A DNA stretch of 64,000 nucleotides from Marinimicrobium sp038419845. GTDB lineage: Bacteria > Pseudomonadota > Gammaproteobacteria > Pseudomonadales > Cellvibrionaceae. Both the position numbers and the translations under genes were made by a program. The stretch spans positions 1-64,000 of the forward strand of contig NZ_JBCAQT010000009.1 in assembly GCF_038419845.1 (NCBI RefSeq), given 5' to 3'. The notes under the pieces were generated by a model. It ran no database searches and was not told the origin of the DNA. It saw only the letters and a program-made list of their open reading frames with translations. This document shows, one piece after another, positions 26,718 through 35,850 of the stretch. Within the stretch, counting starts at the first letter, position 1. Each line of letters starts with the position of its first letter.

Positions 26718-27974
26718 TTACACGGCCAGGTTACTGAGGGAGAGCTCTTCTGAGGGGTTGGCTAACGTTTCTTTGTTCACGGGCCGCCCCTCTTTAATCA
26801 GCTTGGTGCCGATAACGTAGGCTTTGGGTTGGTTGACGGCATCGACAGAGAGAAGTTGCTCGCCGCGGAAATACCATACCGAAAGCCGGGGCGGCGAACT
26901 TTCGCCTTCCGTGCGGGTGACGATATTGTCATAACCGGCGGACAACCCCACAATTTGGAGTTTCACGTCGTACTGGTCGGACCAGAACCACGGAATGCTG
27001 TCGTAGTTACGTGGCTTTCCCGCAATGGCCGCCGCCGCAATTTTGCCTTGATCTATGGCATTCTGTACTGACTCCAGGCGTACCTTGCGGTCGTAGCGGG
27101 GGTTGTGGTGGAAGGTACAGTCGCCGATCGCGTAAATATCCGGATCACTGGTCCGGGCATGGGCATCGACCGCAATGCCGTTTTCAATGTCCAGGCCCGC
27201 CTCTTCAGCCAGCTCAATATTGACGACAATACCCACCCCGATGATAACCACATCGGCCTGGTATTCCTCGCCGTCCTCACACATGACGCATGGGCTACCG
27301 TCCACTTCGCCGAGTGAGACGACGTTTTTCTGTGTTTGAATGGTGACGTTGTTGTCGCGGTGTAGCTGCTCGAAGAAAGTGGACAACTCCGGACTGGTCA
27401 CTCGCGCCAGCACCCGATCTTCCCGCTCAATAACGGTAACTGAAACCCCCATTTGGGTGAGAGAAGCGGCCGCTTCGAGCCCGATGTAACCACCCCCGAT
27501 CACCACGGCACGTTTGCCCTGGGGTGGTGCAACGGCGGCCTTGATGTGATGAACGTCCGTGGCGGTTCTGAGAGGGAGCACAGCGGCCGTAGTATCAATA
27601 CCCTGAATGGGCGGGATAATGGGCGAAGCCCCCACGGCCAGAATCAGTTTTGAGTAGGCCAGTGTCTCGCCGTTATCCAGCAGCAGTGTTTTTCGGCCGC
27701 GATCAATAGATGCCACCGTCACGCCGAGCATCAATTCAATGTTGTTATTGTGGTAAGCGCTTTCAGGCTTGAGAAGGATGCTGTTGATACCGTCGTCCGA
27801 GGTCAAAAATGCCTTTGACAGCGGTGGCCGGTGATACGGTAGAGCGTCATCTTTGTCGACTAGTATGATGCGTCCGGTCCACCCTTCTTTTCTCAGCGCA
27901 AAGGCGCTATTGACACCGCCGTGGCTGGCACCAACGATGACACAGACGGCCTCTTGTTCGGAGGAATAGGCCAT
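26718..27974 (-). CDS. FAD-dependent ferredoxin reductase of the P450 system
   Basis: 418 residues of the rubredoxin/putidaredoxin reductase type: N-terminal FAD motif VGASHGGVNSA, central NAD motif VVIGGGYIGLEAAASL, and the second FAD motif IYAIGDC. The C-terminal domain follows near PRLSVWYFRGEQLL. It passes electrons from NAD(P)H to the ferredoxin encoded two bases upstream, which reduces the P450. Third gene of the P450-ferredoxin-reductase set. AAGGTGG precedes the ATG. Confidence 0.88.
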   Translation of the reverse strand: MAYSSEQEAVCVIVGASHGGVNSAFALRKEGWTGRIILVDKDDALPYHRPPLSKAFLTSDDGINSILLKPESAYHNNNIELMLGVTVASIDRGRKTLLLDNGETLAYSKLILAVGASPIIPPIQGIDTTAAVLPLRTATDVHHIKAAVAPPQGKRAVVIGGGYIGLEAAASLTQMGVSVTVIEREDRVLARVTSPELSTFFEQLHRDNNVTIQTQKNVVSLGEVDGSPCVMCEDGEEYQADVVIIGVGIVVNIELAEEAGLDIENGIAVDAHARTSDPDIYAIGDCTFHHNPRYDRKVRLESVQNAIDQGKIAAAAIAGKPRNYDSIPWFWSDQYDVKLQIVGLSAGYDNIVTRTEGESSPPRLSVWYFRGEQLLSVDAVNQPKAYVIGTKLIKEGRPVNKETLANPSEELSLSNLAV

Positions 27975-27976
27975 GG

Positions 27977-28285
27977 TTAGTGCGCCACCTTGAGAATGAT
28001 ACCATCCAGTGCTTCAGACACGTCCAGCTGGCAGGTCAGCCGGCTGTATTCGGAGACTTCATCGTCCAGCTCAAGCATGTCTTTCTCAATGTCATTGGGA
28101 CCACCGGTTTTCTCGAAGTCTTCCGGGCGGACGTGTACATGGCAGGTCGCACAGGAGCAAACGCCGCCGCAGTCCCCGTCAATACCTTGCACACCGTTGT
28201 CGACGGCCAGCTCCATAACCGTGCCTGTGGTGGCTTCTGCGGTAATGGTGTCGTTGTCTTGGGTAATAAAGGTAATCTTTGCCAT
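27977..28285 (-). CDS. [2Fe-2S] ferredoxin of the P450 system
   Basis: 102 residues from the ATG at 28285. Putidaredoxin/adrenodoxin-like: cluster cysteines C39, C45, C48 (CGGVCSCATC) and C85 (RLTCQL), with an extra non-ligand cysteine at 43. It shuttles single electrons between the reductase encoded just downstream and the P450 just upstream. The two-base spacing to the reductase implies translational coupling. Confidence 0.9.
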   Translation of the reverse strand: MAKITFITQDNDTITAEATTGTVMELAVDNGVQGIDGDCGGVCSCATCHVHVRPEDFEKTGGPNDIEKDMLELDDEVSEYSRLTCQLDVSEALDGIILKVAH

Positions 28286-28330
28286 AAAAGTCACCTGATA
28301 CAGTCGTAATCGGTTTGTCGGTTATAGTGT

Positions 28331-29494
28331 TTATGACGTCAGAGCATCAAACGCGAGTTGAATGTTGTTGTAGCCCACTTTTCGGTCGAACGGACCCCAG
28401 TGTTCAATGTTCTCTTCTTGGTCCTTGATCTGGATACGCCCTACGTTTTCGCATAGCTCTTCAATCAAGATTTTGAGGATGGTGCGGGCGTGAGTGGCGC
28501 CCAGGCAGTTGTGGTGCCCAAAACCAAAGCTGATATGCGGGTTCACCTTGCGGTCGAGCACCACTTCGTTGGGCCTTTCAAAGACGGTGTCGTCCCGGTT
28601 GGCTGATGCCCAGCATAAGGAAATTCTCGAATCTTTTTTCACCGCGTGTTCGCATACGCTGCTCTCTTCGGTCGCCACACGGCCCATATGGGTCAGGGGC
28701 GAGAAGTAACGAATGAGTTCTTCGATGGCACGCCGGTGGATCTCCGGCTCGCTTCTTAATCGCTCCAGCGCTTCCGGGTGGTCCGCCAGGTAGGCCAGGG
28801 TATTGGTGACCATGTTGATGACCGTGTCCCGGCCACCCGCAAAGGTCAGCACGATTGCGCCCATCACTTCTTCCCGAGTGACGGGACGGCCTTCGACGGT
28901 GGACGCCAGCAGCACGGAGAACAGGTCGTCCCCGGGGTTGGCTTCGGCCTCGTCCATTTTCTGGTCGATGTAGTCGTACAACACCTGGGCCTTTCCGGCA
29001 TCGAGGGGGTTGTCCTCACTGCGGAACACGTGGGTACCCCAACTGATGTAGGTTTCCGCCTCCTCAAAGGGCACATTGAGCAACAGGGTCAGGGCGCGGG
29101 ATTGAAGCGGCAGGGAAAAGTCGTGAACGGCCTCGACGGCGTCGCTGTTATTGGCCGCTTGAATCAGCGTGCGAATCTGCTCTCTCAATGCGTTCTGGTA
29201 GCCCTCTTCCAGGGGGCGTTTGAACCAGGGGTCCATAATCTGGCGAAACTCACCGTGGAGTGGGGGGTCCAGCTCGAATGGCACCTGACGAATATCGCGA
29301 ATATTCACTTCGGAGGGAACCACAATACGTCCTGCTCTGGCTTGAGAGGAGTAGGTTTCCCAGTTACGAGCACACTTGCGAACATCCTTGAGTCGCAACA
29401 CCATGGCGACCGGGTCATTCTGATCATCAATTTCCTGAACGCCGGTGTTCGTGCGAGCCTCTTTGAACGGGTCGGGATGATCTGACTGACTCAT
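28331..29494 (-). CDS. cytochrome P450, probable 6-O-methyl-D-galactose demethylase (CYP236-like)
   Basis: 387 residues, soluble bacterial P450. I-helix AGGRDT (219-224), ExxR E259-R262, and heme loop FGFGHHNCLG with ligand C330. A P450 encoded with its own ferredoxin and ferredoxin reductase inside an agar/porphyran locus is the documented arrangement for oxidative removal of the methyl group of 6-O-methyl-D-galactose, yielding D-galactose and formaldehyde. galETK and possible formaldehyde-handling genes lie in the same locus. GGAGG precedes the ATG. The substrate is inferred from context. Confidence 0.85.
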   Translation of the reverse strand: MSQSDHPDPFKEARTNTGVQEIDDQNDPVAMVLRLKDVRKCARNWETYSSQARAGRIVVPSEVNIRDIRQVPFELDPPLHGEFRQIMDPWFKRPLEEGYQNALREQIRTLIQAANNSDAVEAVHDFSLPLQSRALTLLLNVPFEEAETYISWGTHVFRSEDNPLDAGKAQVLYDYIDQKMDEAEANPGDDLFSVLLASTVEGRPVTREEVMGAIVLTFAGGRDTVINMVTNTLAYLADHPEALERLRSEPEIHRRAIEELIRYFSPLTHMGRVATEESSVCEHAVKKDSRISLCWASANRDDTVFERPNEVVLDRKVNPHISFGFGHHNCLGATHARTILKILIEELCENVGRIQIKDQEENIEHWGPFDRKVGYNNIQLAFDALTS

Positions 29495-29608
29495 AAGTGG
29501 GCCTCCAAAGTCGATAGCATCGTTTTAAGCCAGGATTTCCTTTGCCGGGTTCCTGGCTGCTATCTGTCATATTATGGTTCTCTGCGGCGCAGTTATAGGG
29601 TGAAACCA

Positions 29609-29637
29609 CCAGAAAGCATCATAAATATGCTCTCTGG
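29609..29637 (-). other. hairpin in the SapC-P450 gap
   Basis: CCAGAAAGCAT (29609-29619) and ATGCTCTCTGG (29627-29637) form an 11-base-pair stem with one wobble or mismatch. There is no proper T tract, so it is a weak terminator or a processing/stability element that could set P450 expression apart from the upstream genes. Confidence 0.4.
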
Positions 29638-29654
29638 GGAGCGCCGGCTTCAGA

Positions 29655-30377
29655 CTACTGGCGGTGCGTTCGCGTGAGCCAGTGAGCGAGCTTTTCGATA
29701 TGGGTGCGGGCGTTCAAGAGGGCGTAACAGGTGCGTAGAGCGCCACTGTCATGAAGCGACTTGAGTGGCTCCGGATCGAGCCCGGCCAATGCGGCTTCAT
29801 CGATCTGATAAAACCCAGTGAGGCTGACTTTGTCGCCCGCTGGGTTTTCGTACTCAATGGTAACAGGTTCGAGCAGTTGGTGGTGCTGTACCTCGGTTAA
29901 GAAGCGCTGGGTTGCCTCGGTCCCCTGCATCAGCGATGCAAAGCATTGTTGAATGCGCGTGAGCATGGGGCTGGGCTCTCCCGAGGGGGTGAATAGTGCG
30001 GTGCCGCCCTCATTGCTGAACGACGGATGGTTGGGGTCCAGGGTAATGAGCCCACGGTCGCTACTGTCCGCTTCCGGGAGGTAGAGCCGGAAAGGGTAGG
30101 TTGTGCATTCCATCGGCAGAAAAAACGCTTGCCACTGGCCGTTCTCAATAAACAGGTTTTGACGTTTATCCAACCCCAGGAGGGCAACCAATTGGAATTG
30201 GCCCGTGGTGGGGTTTTTGGTAATGAATAGCGGGTACTCATTGGCGAGCGGGACTACCTCCTCAAGCACAATAAACGCTGTGTCTTTTTGTGTCAGCGCC
30301 TGCAGGCGGGGCGCCGTATTGAGGGTTAAGTGGCGATGTTTTTTTTCATCGAGAGGGACGTATTGGGGTGAGGTCAT
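29655..30377 (-). CDS. SapC family protein (copy 1)
   Basis: 240 residues, no signal peptide. Resembles the SapC-like family (LNTAPRLQALTQKDTAFIVL, then KNPTTGQFQLVALLGLDKRQNL). In proteobacterial polysaccharide loci these proteins are repeatedly encoded beside tryptophan-halogenase-like flavoproteins and TonB receptors; their function is unknown. It starts 17 bases after the halogenase-like gene, with GGAG before the ATG. A second pair occurs at 47157-49476. Confidence 0.75.
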   Translation of the reverse strand: MTSPQYVPLDEKKHRHLTLNTAPRLQALTQKDTAFIVLEEVVPLANEYPLFITKNPTTGQFQLVALLGLDKRQNLFIENGQWQAFFLPMECTTYPFRLYLPEADSSDRGLITLDPNHPSFSNEGGTALFTPSGEPSPMLTRIQQCFASLMQGTEATQRFLTEVQHHQLLEPVTIEYENPAGDKVSLTGFYQIDEAALAGLDPEPLKSLHDSGALRTCYALLNARTHIEKLAHWLTRTHRQ

Positions 30378-30394
30378 ACAATGCTCCAGTGCCG

Positions 30395-31945
30395 CTAGAT
30401 GCTAGCGAGGCCGTATTTATGAATTTTCTCGAGGAGGTCGCGATGGGCGGGCAATGTTTCCGTCAGCCCATGAATCATTTTCTGGTTTCTGGCCATCACA
30501 GTGTCCGCCAGGTGAGCTTGTCTATGGCTCAACGTTCGAACCGTAGCGGTGGGGAACGCCATCCCGTACAGAATGTATTGATAGCTGATGGCTTGAAACA
30601 GCTCGCTCCGACGCTCGAAGTCGCTGTTCCTGGGGGCGCGATGGGTCCAGAGTGCCAGCAGGTCGGCGAGGCGCGCGGGAATACTGTCCGGGTGACGGTT
30701 GTCCTCCCAGAAAGGCGTTTGGCGCCTGCTGAGAACATAGTGCAACTTCAGGAACTCGACTGTGCGTTGCCAGTGGTAATCAAAGGTGTCGTTGTAGTGC
30801 TTCGCCGCGATGGGGATATCGGCGGTGACGCTCGGTAGCTGCTCGGCAATGGCCTCTGCGGACAGCTCAATCATGACCATGGCGGAGGCTTCCAGCGGCT
30901 CGAGAAAGCCGGCGGACAGACCGACGGCGACACAGTTCTTGTGCCAGAACCGCGCCCGCCTGCCTGCCTGAAAGCGGATGTCTCGAATGTCCTGGTCCGC
31001 AACCTTTGCGCCCGACGCGGCGATATAGGCTTTGAATTGATCAACGGCTTTTTCGGTTGATAGATAGTCATTCGCGTAGACGTGGCCAACGCCGCGGCGA
31101 TTCTGCAGACCGATGTCCCAAATCCAGCCGGCTTCTTGAGCCGTGGAGCGCGTGTAGCCAGCAATCGGTGCCTGGGGTGAGGGGTACGCCACATGGGCGG
31201 TGATCGCCGCGTCGGTCATCAGCACGTCGTTGCAGGGTTGAAACGGCACTTGCAGTTGTTCACCCAGCAGAAATGAACGAAAGCCGGTGCAGTCGACAAA
31301 GAGGTCTGCCAAAATGTCGCCGTGTGCTTTGGTCTGAATATGAGTGATGGCGCCATCCTCACCGAGAGGTGCGGCAACAACGTCATCCCACAAGTGTCGA
31401 ATACCGAGCGTCTCGATGCAGTGCTCCCGCAATAGCTGGGTGAAAGCGCCCGCATCCAGGTGATAGCCGTAGTTCACCGCACCTGAAAATTCGGGGTGAG
31501 TGATCTGTTTCGGTGCCAGGCCCCGCTCGCACAATGAAACCTGAGCCGATATCAATGCCGCGAAGGATTGGGACGGTTTTTCGATGCAATAAAAATCAGC
31601 GAGATTGACCTCGGACAGGCCTTCGGGAACCGCAAAGGGGTGGTAGTACACATCCGACGCTGTGTCTTCGTTCCAGCGGTCAAAGCGCGAGCCCTGCTTA
31701 AAGCTCGCGTGGCAACGGCGCACGAACTCGGTTTCTGAAAAACCCAGTTTTTGCAAAGTCCCACGCATGGTCGGCCAGGTGCCTTCGCCGACGCCTACGG
31801 TCGGCACGGAGGGGGATTCACAAAGGGTGATCGTCAGTGCTCGTTGCTGGATGCGGCTCTGATGCTCAGCGGCAATGAGTCCGGCGGTCAGCCAGCCGGC
31901 GGTCCCACCTCCCACCACCACGATGGATTGGACCAACGAAGCCAT
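30395..31945 (-). CDS. tryptophan-halogenase-like flavoprotein (copy 1)
   Basis: 516 residues. FAD motif VVGGGTAGWLTA (10-21), GVGEGTWP (51-58), and a lysine in HASFKQGSRF (K83) at the place of the catalytic lysine of flavin-dependent halogenases. The halogenase signature WxWxIP appears as WIWDIGL, so the proline is missing. Whether it halogenates anything is therefore doubtful. Followed immediately by SapC. The run with P450 and GntR genes suggests a function in agar use. An operator-like site lies 117 bases upstream. Confidence 0.8.
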   Translation of the reverse strand: MASLVQSIVVVGGGTAGWLTAGLIAAEHQSRIQQRALTITLCESPSVPTVGVGEGTWPTMRGTLQKLGFSETEFVRRCHASFKQGSRFDRWNEDTASDVYYHPFAVPEGLSEVNLADFYCIEKPSQSFAALISAQVSLCERGLAPKQITHPEFSGAVNYGYHLDAGAFTQLLREHCIETLGIRHLWDDVVAAPLGEDGAITHIQTKAHGDILADLFVDCTGFRSFLLGEQLQVPFQPCNDVLMTDAAITAHVAYPSPQAPIAGYTRSTAQEAGWIWDIGLQNRRGVGHVYANDYLSTEKAVDQFKAYIAASGAKVADQDIRDIRFQAGRRARFWHKNCVAVGLSAGFLEPLEASAMVMIELSAEAIAEQLPSVTADIPIAAKHYNDTFDYHWQRTVEFLKLHYVLSRRQTPFWEDNRHPDSIPARLADLLALWTHRAPRNSDFERRSELFQAISYQYILYGMAFPTATVRTLSHRQAHLADTVMARNQKMIHGLTETLPAHRDLLEKIHKYGLASI

Positions 31946-32061
31946 AGCGGAAACCTTTTGGTTCTGGCCCCGAAGCGCCGCTCTTTAGTGAGCGGCCGTC
32001 TTCATACCCAAGGGCTCAAATTTGTTATCAGTGTATCCTGAGAATTCCACAATGTTGGAAA

Positions 32062-32073
32062 ATTGTCAACAAA
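32062..32073. promoter_or_regulatory. GntR-type operator upstream of halogenase-like gene
   Basis: ATTGTCAACAAA, one mismatch from ATTGT-N2-ACAAT, in the 217-base gap between the GntR gene and the halogenase-like gene. It probably controls the halogenase-SapC(-P450) unit. Confidence 0.55.
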
Positions 32074-32162
32074 ATACAGGGTGGGGGCGGAGTTTAACGG
32101 GGCGGTCGAGCAGGAGAGGGCCGGCAGAGGCCGGCCGAACATGAGGGCGGAACGATTCAGCC

Positions 32163-32768
32163 CTATTTAATATTGGCCAGCAAGCACTTTTTGGCCATTT
32201 CCAGGTCGTCTGCTTTCAGCGCGTCGGCGATGGCCTGGTGCTCCTGAACACACTCTTTGGGCGTGGACAGACGCTTGTAGTTCATGCGCATGCGCAGCAC
32301 GATCGGGTACCACAGGTTGACCAACTCGGCACCGCCGGCCTTAAACACCAGATAGCGGTGAAAATCGATATCCGCCTTGGTGACTTCGGTAAAGTCTTCC
32401 TGGGTGAAGGCTGTCTGAATACGATCCAGAATGGTATCCAGGTTCTTGAAGTCCTCGTCATTGAGGGCGCCTTTGAGGTTTGACAGTGCAAAGGTTTCAA
32501 TCTTCCGACGAATATCAATCATTAACTTCTGCATACTTGAGCTGAGAGCGCTATTGACCGATACGCCACAGTTGCTCTTGGAAACCAATAGACCTTCTTT
32601 GGTCAGTTGCAGCAGTACTTCCCGAATCGGGCCGCGAGACACACCAAAGCGTTCAGAAAGTGTCTGCTCGCTGAGTTTTGAGCTTGGTGCCAGCTCTCCG
32701 GATATAATATCGGAGCGAAGCTGGTCGGCGATTTGATCTTTGACGGAGATGACTGGGCTGTTGAACAT
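32163..32768 (-). CDS. GntR-family transcriptional regulator (FCD/FadR type), copy 1
   Basis: 201 residues from ATG 32768 (MFNSPVISVKDQIADQLR); an upstream ATG at 32822 would place the operator inside the coding sequence. Winged helix at residues 10-75 with SERFGVSRGPIREVLLQLT, then an all-helical FCD ligand domain with the metal-binding type D...H...H pattern (DIDFHRY, QEHQAIADAL). Such regulators sense organic or sugar acids and bind GT-N(x)-AC palindromes. A perfect ATTGTGTACAAT at 32791-32802, 22 bases before its start, implies autoregulation and makes it a prime candidate to control the locus. Confidence 0.85.
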   Translation of the reverse strand: MFNSPVISVKDQIADQLRSDIISGELAPSSKLSEQTLSERFGVSRGPIREVLLQLTKEGLLVSKSNCGVSVNSALSSSMQKLMIDIRRKIETFALSNLKGALNDEDFKNLDTILDRIQTAFTQEDFTEVTKADIDFHRYLVFKAGGAELVNLWYPIVLRMRMNYKRLSTPKECVQEHQAIADALKADDLEMAKKCLLANIK

Positions 32769-32790
32769 AGGCTTATCGTGTTGGTGGTCG

Positions 32791-32802
32791 ATTGTGTACA
32801 AT
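32791..32802. promoter_or_regulatory. GntR-type operator, autoregulatory site of GntR copy 1
   Basis: ATTGTGTACAAT, perfect five-base arms, directly before the regulator start. A half-matching second site (ATTGTGAACATA) is at 32829-32840. Confidence 0.65.
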
Positions 32803-32862
32803 TGTAATTGACGGCAAGCCAAATGTCTATTGTGAACATATCATAGGACTAAATTATATAAA

Positions 32863-33663
32863 TCATATATATTCAAGGTCATTTACAAAACGGAAGGTGT
32901 GTTCAACCACTTTGTGCCAGTATGGCCACTCATGCCTCCCGGTGAGCAGCTGGAAGTCGTGCGTTTTGCCGAGCTGATCCAACAATCGTGAGTACTCTAC
33001 ATTCCCGCGACGTAAATCGTCATCCTCTCCGCAGTCAAGGCGGATTGGCGGGAGCTGGTGCAGATTTTCCTGCGTCCAATAGCGCAGGTCGGCCTCCTTG
33101 GGGTGCCCACACTGGTACAGGCTTAAATCCTCATCCACGAAAAGTGCCATTTCGTCCAACCGGGTAATGGCCGAATGAGCCGAGATGCCCTTGAACCGGC
33201 CCGGGTACTTGGCCCCCAGTCGCAGGGCGCCATAGCCCCCCATGGAAAGTCCGCTGATGTACACATTGGAGCGCTCGGACACACAGGGAATCGAGCGTAT
33301 AACCGCCTCCAGGCAATCCTCGACGATCCAACGCTCGGCATTCGGTCCGTGGCTCAATGGCAGGTAGCCCGAACCGGCGTAATAGCTGCCGTCCTCCGGC
33401 ATGACCAGGAGCATCTCGCCAATATCGGCGCTTGCCCGCAGGCGATCGTAGACCCGGTCAACGCCCCCCAGGTTCATCCAGACCCAATGGTTTCCGTAGA
33501 CCCCGTGGAGCAGGATCACGATGGGGATATCGAGCGCGTCGCTAAACGCGTTGTAGCAGGCGATATTGCCGCGCCCTTTGAGCGCGGAGGAGTGCACCGT
33601 CAAGAGGCTCAAGCCCTCCTGGGTGTACTTGGGGTCGGACTGCTCGATTTGCTGAAGGCTCAT
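32863..33663 (-). CDS. alpha/beta-hydrolase esterase, possible S-formylglutathione hydrolase role
   Basis: 266 residues, no signal peptide, AGGAG before the ATG. Esterase-D-like fold: oxyanion region LLHGVYGNHW, nucleophile elbow GLSMGGYGA (S140), probable Asp in LDCGEDDDL and His in GRHEWPYWH. It is not a canonical S-formylglutathione hydrolase by sequence as far as I can judge; it resembles the broader tributyrin-esterase group. The location between a P450 demethylase cluster and a zinc alcohol dehydrogenase suggests a part in formaldehyde handling, but deacylation of a substituted sugar is an equal alternative. Confidence 0.7.
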   Translation of the reverse strand: MSLQQIEQSDPKYTQEGLSLLTVHSSALKGRGNIACYNAFSDALDIPIVILLHGVYGNHWVWMNLGGVDRVYDRLRASADIGEMLLVMPEDGSYYAGSGYLPLSHGPNAERWIVEDCLEAVIRSIPCVSERSNVYISGLSMGGYGALRLGAKYPGRFKGISAHSAITRLDEMALFVDEDLSLYQCGHPKEADLRYWTQENLHQLPPIRLDCGEDDDLRRGNVEYSRLLDQLGKTHDFQLLTGRHEWPYWHKVVEHTFRFVNDLEYI

Positions 33664-33702
33664 GGCGGCTCCTGTGCGTGGTTTTAACGTTGGCGGTGAG
33701 TG

Positions 33703-34818
33703 TCACAGCGCATCATCAATAACGATGACGCCCTTGGCTAGGCGGCCGTTCAGCATGTCATCGAACCCCTGGGCAGCGGACTCCAGGGTATAAGTGCGCG
33801 TAATCAGCTCGTCCAGCTTCAGCTTGCCAGCGGCGTAGAGGTCGAAAATGCGGGGAAAGTCCCGGGTCGGACTGCATTGGCCGTACAGGGGGTTAATGTA
33901 AATCTTGTCCCACTCGAACAGTTCGCAATCAAAATCGATCCGTTGCTCGATCCCGCTGGCCTGCACTGCTGTGCCTGCACTGCGGATCAACTTCAGCGGG
34001 GCCGAGCCCAGCGCGGGTACCGCCGTGCATTCGAACGCGTAATCGGCGCCGCGGCCGTCATTCAGGGCCAGCACGTCTTGCAGAACGCCGTCGAAGTCGG
34101 TGTCTTTAGGGTCGGAGAGCACCGTGTGGGTGGCACCGAATTGGCGTGCCTGGGTCAGGCGTTCCTCGCTGATGTCAATGGCGATGACCCGGGCAGCCCC
34201 TGACAGCGCTGCGGCCTGGATGACATTCAGGCCGACGCCGCCACAACCGATCACACAGACGCTGGAGCCCGCCCGGACGTTCGCCGCATTGACTGCAGAA
34301 CCCCAGCCGGTCATGACGCCACAGGCAATGATGGAGGCGGTATTGAATGGCACGGCGGCGTTCAGCGGGGTGACGGCCTGCTCTCTAACGACCGTGTACT
34401 CGGACATGGTGCCCAAATGGAAGGAGCGCTCGAGCGGTTTACCCTCCAGTTGGCAGGCTTCCGGGTGGGCGTGGCCGGCCAGGGAGCCGGAGCAGACCGG
34501 AGAGTGGTTCTCACAGATGTGGGGGTTGCCCTCCCGGCACTGAAAACAGGCGCCACAAGGAATGGCCCAGTTCAGCAGAACCCGGTCCCCCACGGCACAA
34601 GTGGTCACGCCGGTGCCCACCGCCTCCACCGCGCCCGCGCCCTCGTGGCCCACGATAAACGACCGGTCCCAGTTCTGGATAGAGTCCCAGTCCGTGTGAC
34701 AGATGCCCGATGATTTAAGCTTTATTCGAACCTCGCCGGGGCCCGGCTCACCGACCTGAACCGTTTTGAGAGTGAATTGCCCGCGCCCGTCAGACACCAG
34801 TGCCTTACAGTCAATCAT
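33703..34818 (-). CDS. zinc alcohol dehydrogenase (class III-like)
   Basis: 371 residues, GGGAGAGG before the ATG. Catalytic zinc motif GICHTDWD and GHEGAG, structural zinc cysteines in CGACFQCREGNPHIC, and NAD loop VIGCGGVGLN. The size and motifs match the class III/long-chain zinc ADH group that includes glutathione-dependent formaldehyde dehydrogenase. In the context of oxidative demethylation it may dispose of formaldehyde, together with the esterase encoded 39 bases downstream. ADHs from similar porphyran loci have not uniformly shown that activity to my knowledge, so the substrate stays open. Divergent from AraC. Confidence 0.75.
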   Translation of the reverse strand: MIDCKALVSDGRGQFTLKTVQVGEPGPGEVRIKLKSSGICHTDWDSIQNWDRSFIVGHEGAGAVEAVGTGVTTCAVGDRVLLNWAIPCGACFQCREGNPHICENHSPVCSGSLAGHAHPEACQLEGKPLERSFHLGTMSEYTVVREQAVTPLNAAVPFNTASIIACGVMTGWGSAVNAANVRAGSSVCVIGCGGVGLNVIQAAALSGAARVIAIDISEERLTQARQFGATHTVLSDPKDTDFDGVLQDVLALNDGRGADYAFECTAVPALGSAPLKLIRSAGTAVQASGIEQRIDFDCELFEWDKIYINPLYGQCSPTRDFPRIFDLYAAGKLKLDELITRTYTLESAAQGFDDMLNGRLAKGVIVIDDAL

Positions 34819-34956
34819 AGCCTCTCCCTTTGGGTAAAAGTGTCAGTGTAACTTCATTCAAGCGCGTTGACTTTCGGTAAAAGGGTCATTAATGTCATAT
34901 TTTTGCGCTCTTGGATGACGAGGGCGAGCCTTGCGCCAGCCTAAGAGGCTACTAAA

Positions 34957-35850
34957 ATGAAGCCAAGCAATATCTACTGTGAACCTTTTTGTATTCAAAA
35001 GGGCTTTAATTTCGAAGTGCATCACGTGGTCTATAACCAGGGGGACCCATACTCCTGCTTCATGCACTTCCACGAAGTGCATGAGCTCATCGTGTTTCAG
35101 GATATCGAAGGCGCGTTTTTTTATAACCAGGGCGAGTCGACCCTGAATGATTCGGACATTGTCTTTACGCCCGCTCTGGAAACTCACGACTTTGAACTCT
35201 CGGAGCGCCCCAAGTCCTGGTACATCATTCAGTTTCTGCCGAGTCTTTTGGAAGAGCCCGATATGGCGACCGTGGGCTCGTTTTTCCAGTACGGTATGCA
35301 CCTGAGGCCGAACCAAAAGGCGATACCCGACATTAAGCAGTTGGTGCAGTGGTTGCTGAAGAGCTATCAGGAGAGCCCCCAAAGTGAGAAATCCCAATGG
35401 TTGCTGAAACTCCTTTTATATTGGGTGGCCGATGCGACATACCCGGTCAAGCCGCCGCATACGCTACCGATACAGCGAACCGTCGGCTATGAGCGGTTGA
35501 TGCCCGTGATCAACCTCTTTCGTCACAGCCGCAGCGTCTCGCTGCCACTGAAGGAGGCGGCCGCCAAGTGCAACCTGTCACCCTCCTATTTTTCTCGGCT
35601 GTTCAAGAGTGTGTTCCGCTACAGTTACACAGAATACAGCATTCGTCACCGGCTCTACAGTGCTGCCAGAATGCTCAGCCAGAGCCGCCTGTCCGTCACC
35701 AATATTGCCTACGAGCTCGACTTCTCCAGCCCGTCCCACTTTATTGCACTCTTTAAACAGCAGTTCGGTGTTACCCCCAAGAAGTATCAGGGCAAAGTGA
35801 CCGATCTGGCACTGGCCGATGTGGAAGAGCAATCTCCGGCGGAGTCCTGA
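34957..35850 (+). CDS. AraC-family transcriptional regulator
   Basis: 297 residues with AAGAGG before the ATG. N-terminal cupin-like sensor domain (FMHFHEVHELIVFQD) and a C-terminal pair of helix-turn-helix motifs (LKEAAAKCNLSPSYFSRLFK and VTNIAYELDFSSPSHFIALF). Its ATG lies 138 bases from the divergent alcohol dehydrogenase start, so it probably governs the dehydrogenase-esterase side and responds to a small sugar or aldehyde. galE follows on the same strand after a 177-base gap containing an operator. Confidence 0.85.
   Translation: MKPSNIYCEPFCIQKGFNFEVHHVVYNQGDPYSCFMHFHEVHELIVFQDIEGAFFYNQGESTLNDSDIVFTPALETHDFELSERPKSWYIIQFLPSLLEEPDMATVGSFFQYGMHLRPNQKAIPDIKQLVQWLLKSYQESPQSEKSQWLLKLLLYWVADATYPVKPPHTLPIQRTVGYERLMPVINLFRHSRSVSLPLKEAAAKCNLSPSYFSRLFKSVFRYSYTEYSIRHRLYSAARMLSQSRLSVTNIAYELDFSSPSHFIALFKQQFGVTPKKYQGKVTDLALADVEEQSPAES

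Noticed and set aside
26711..26730. CCTGGCC/GGCCAGG palindrome between TRAP and ferredoxin reductase genes as a terminator
   Set aside because: It overlaps the reductase stop codon and has no T tract on either strand, so I did not list it as a terminator.
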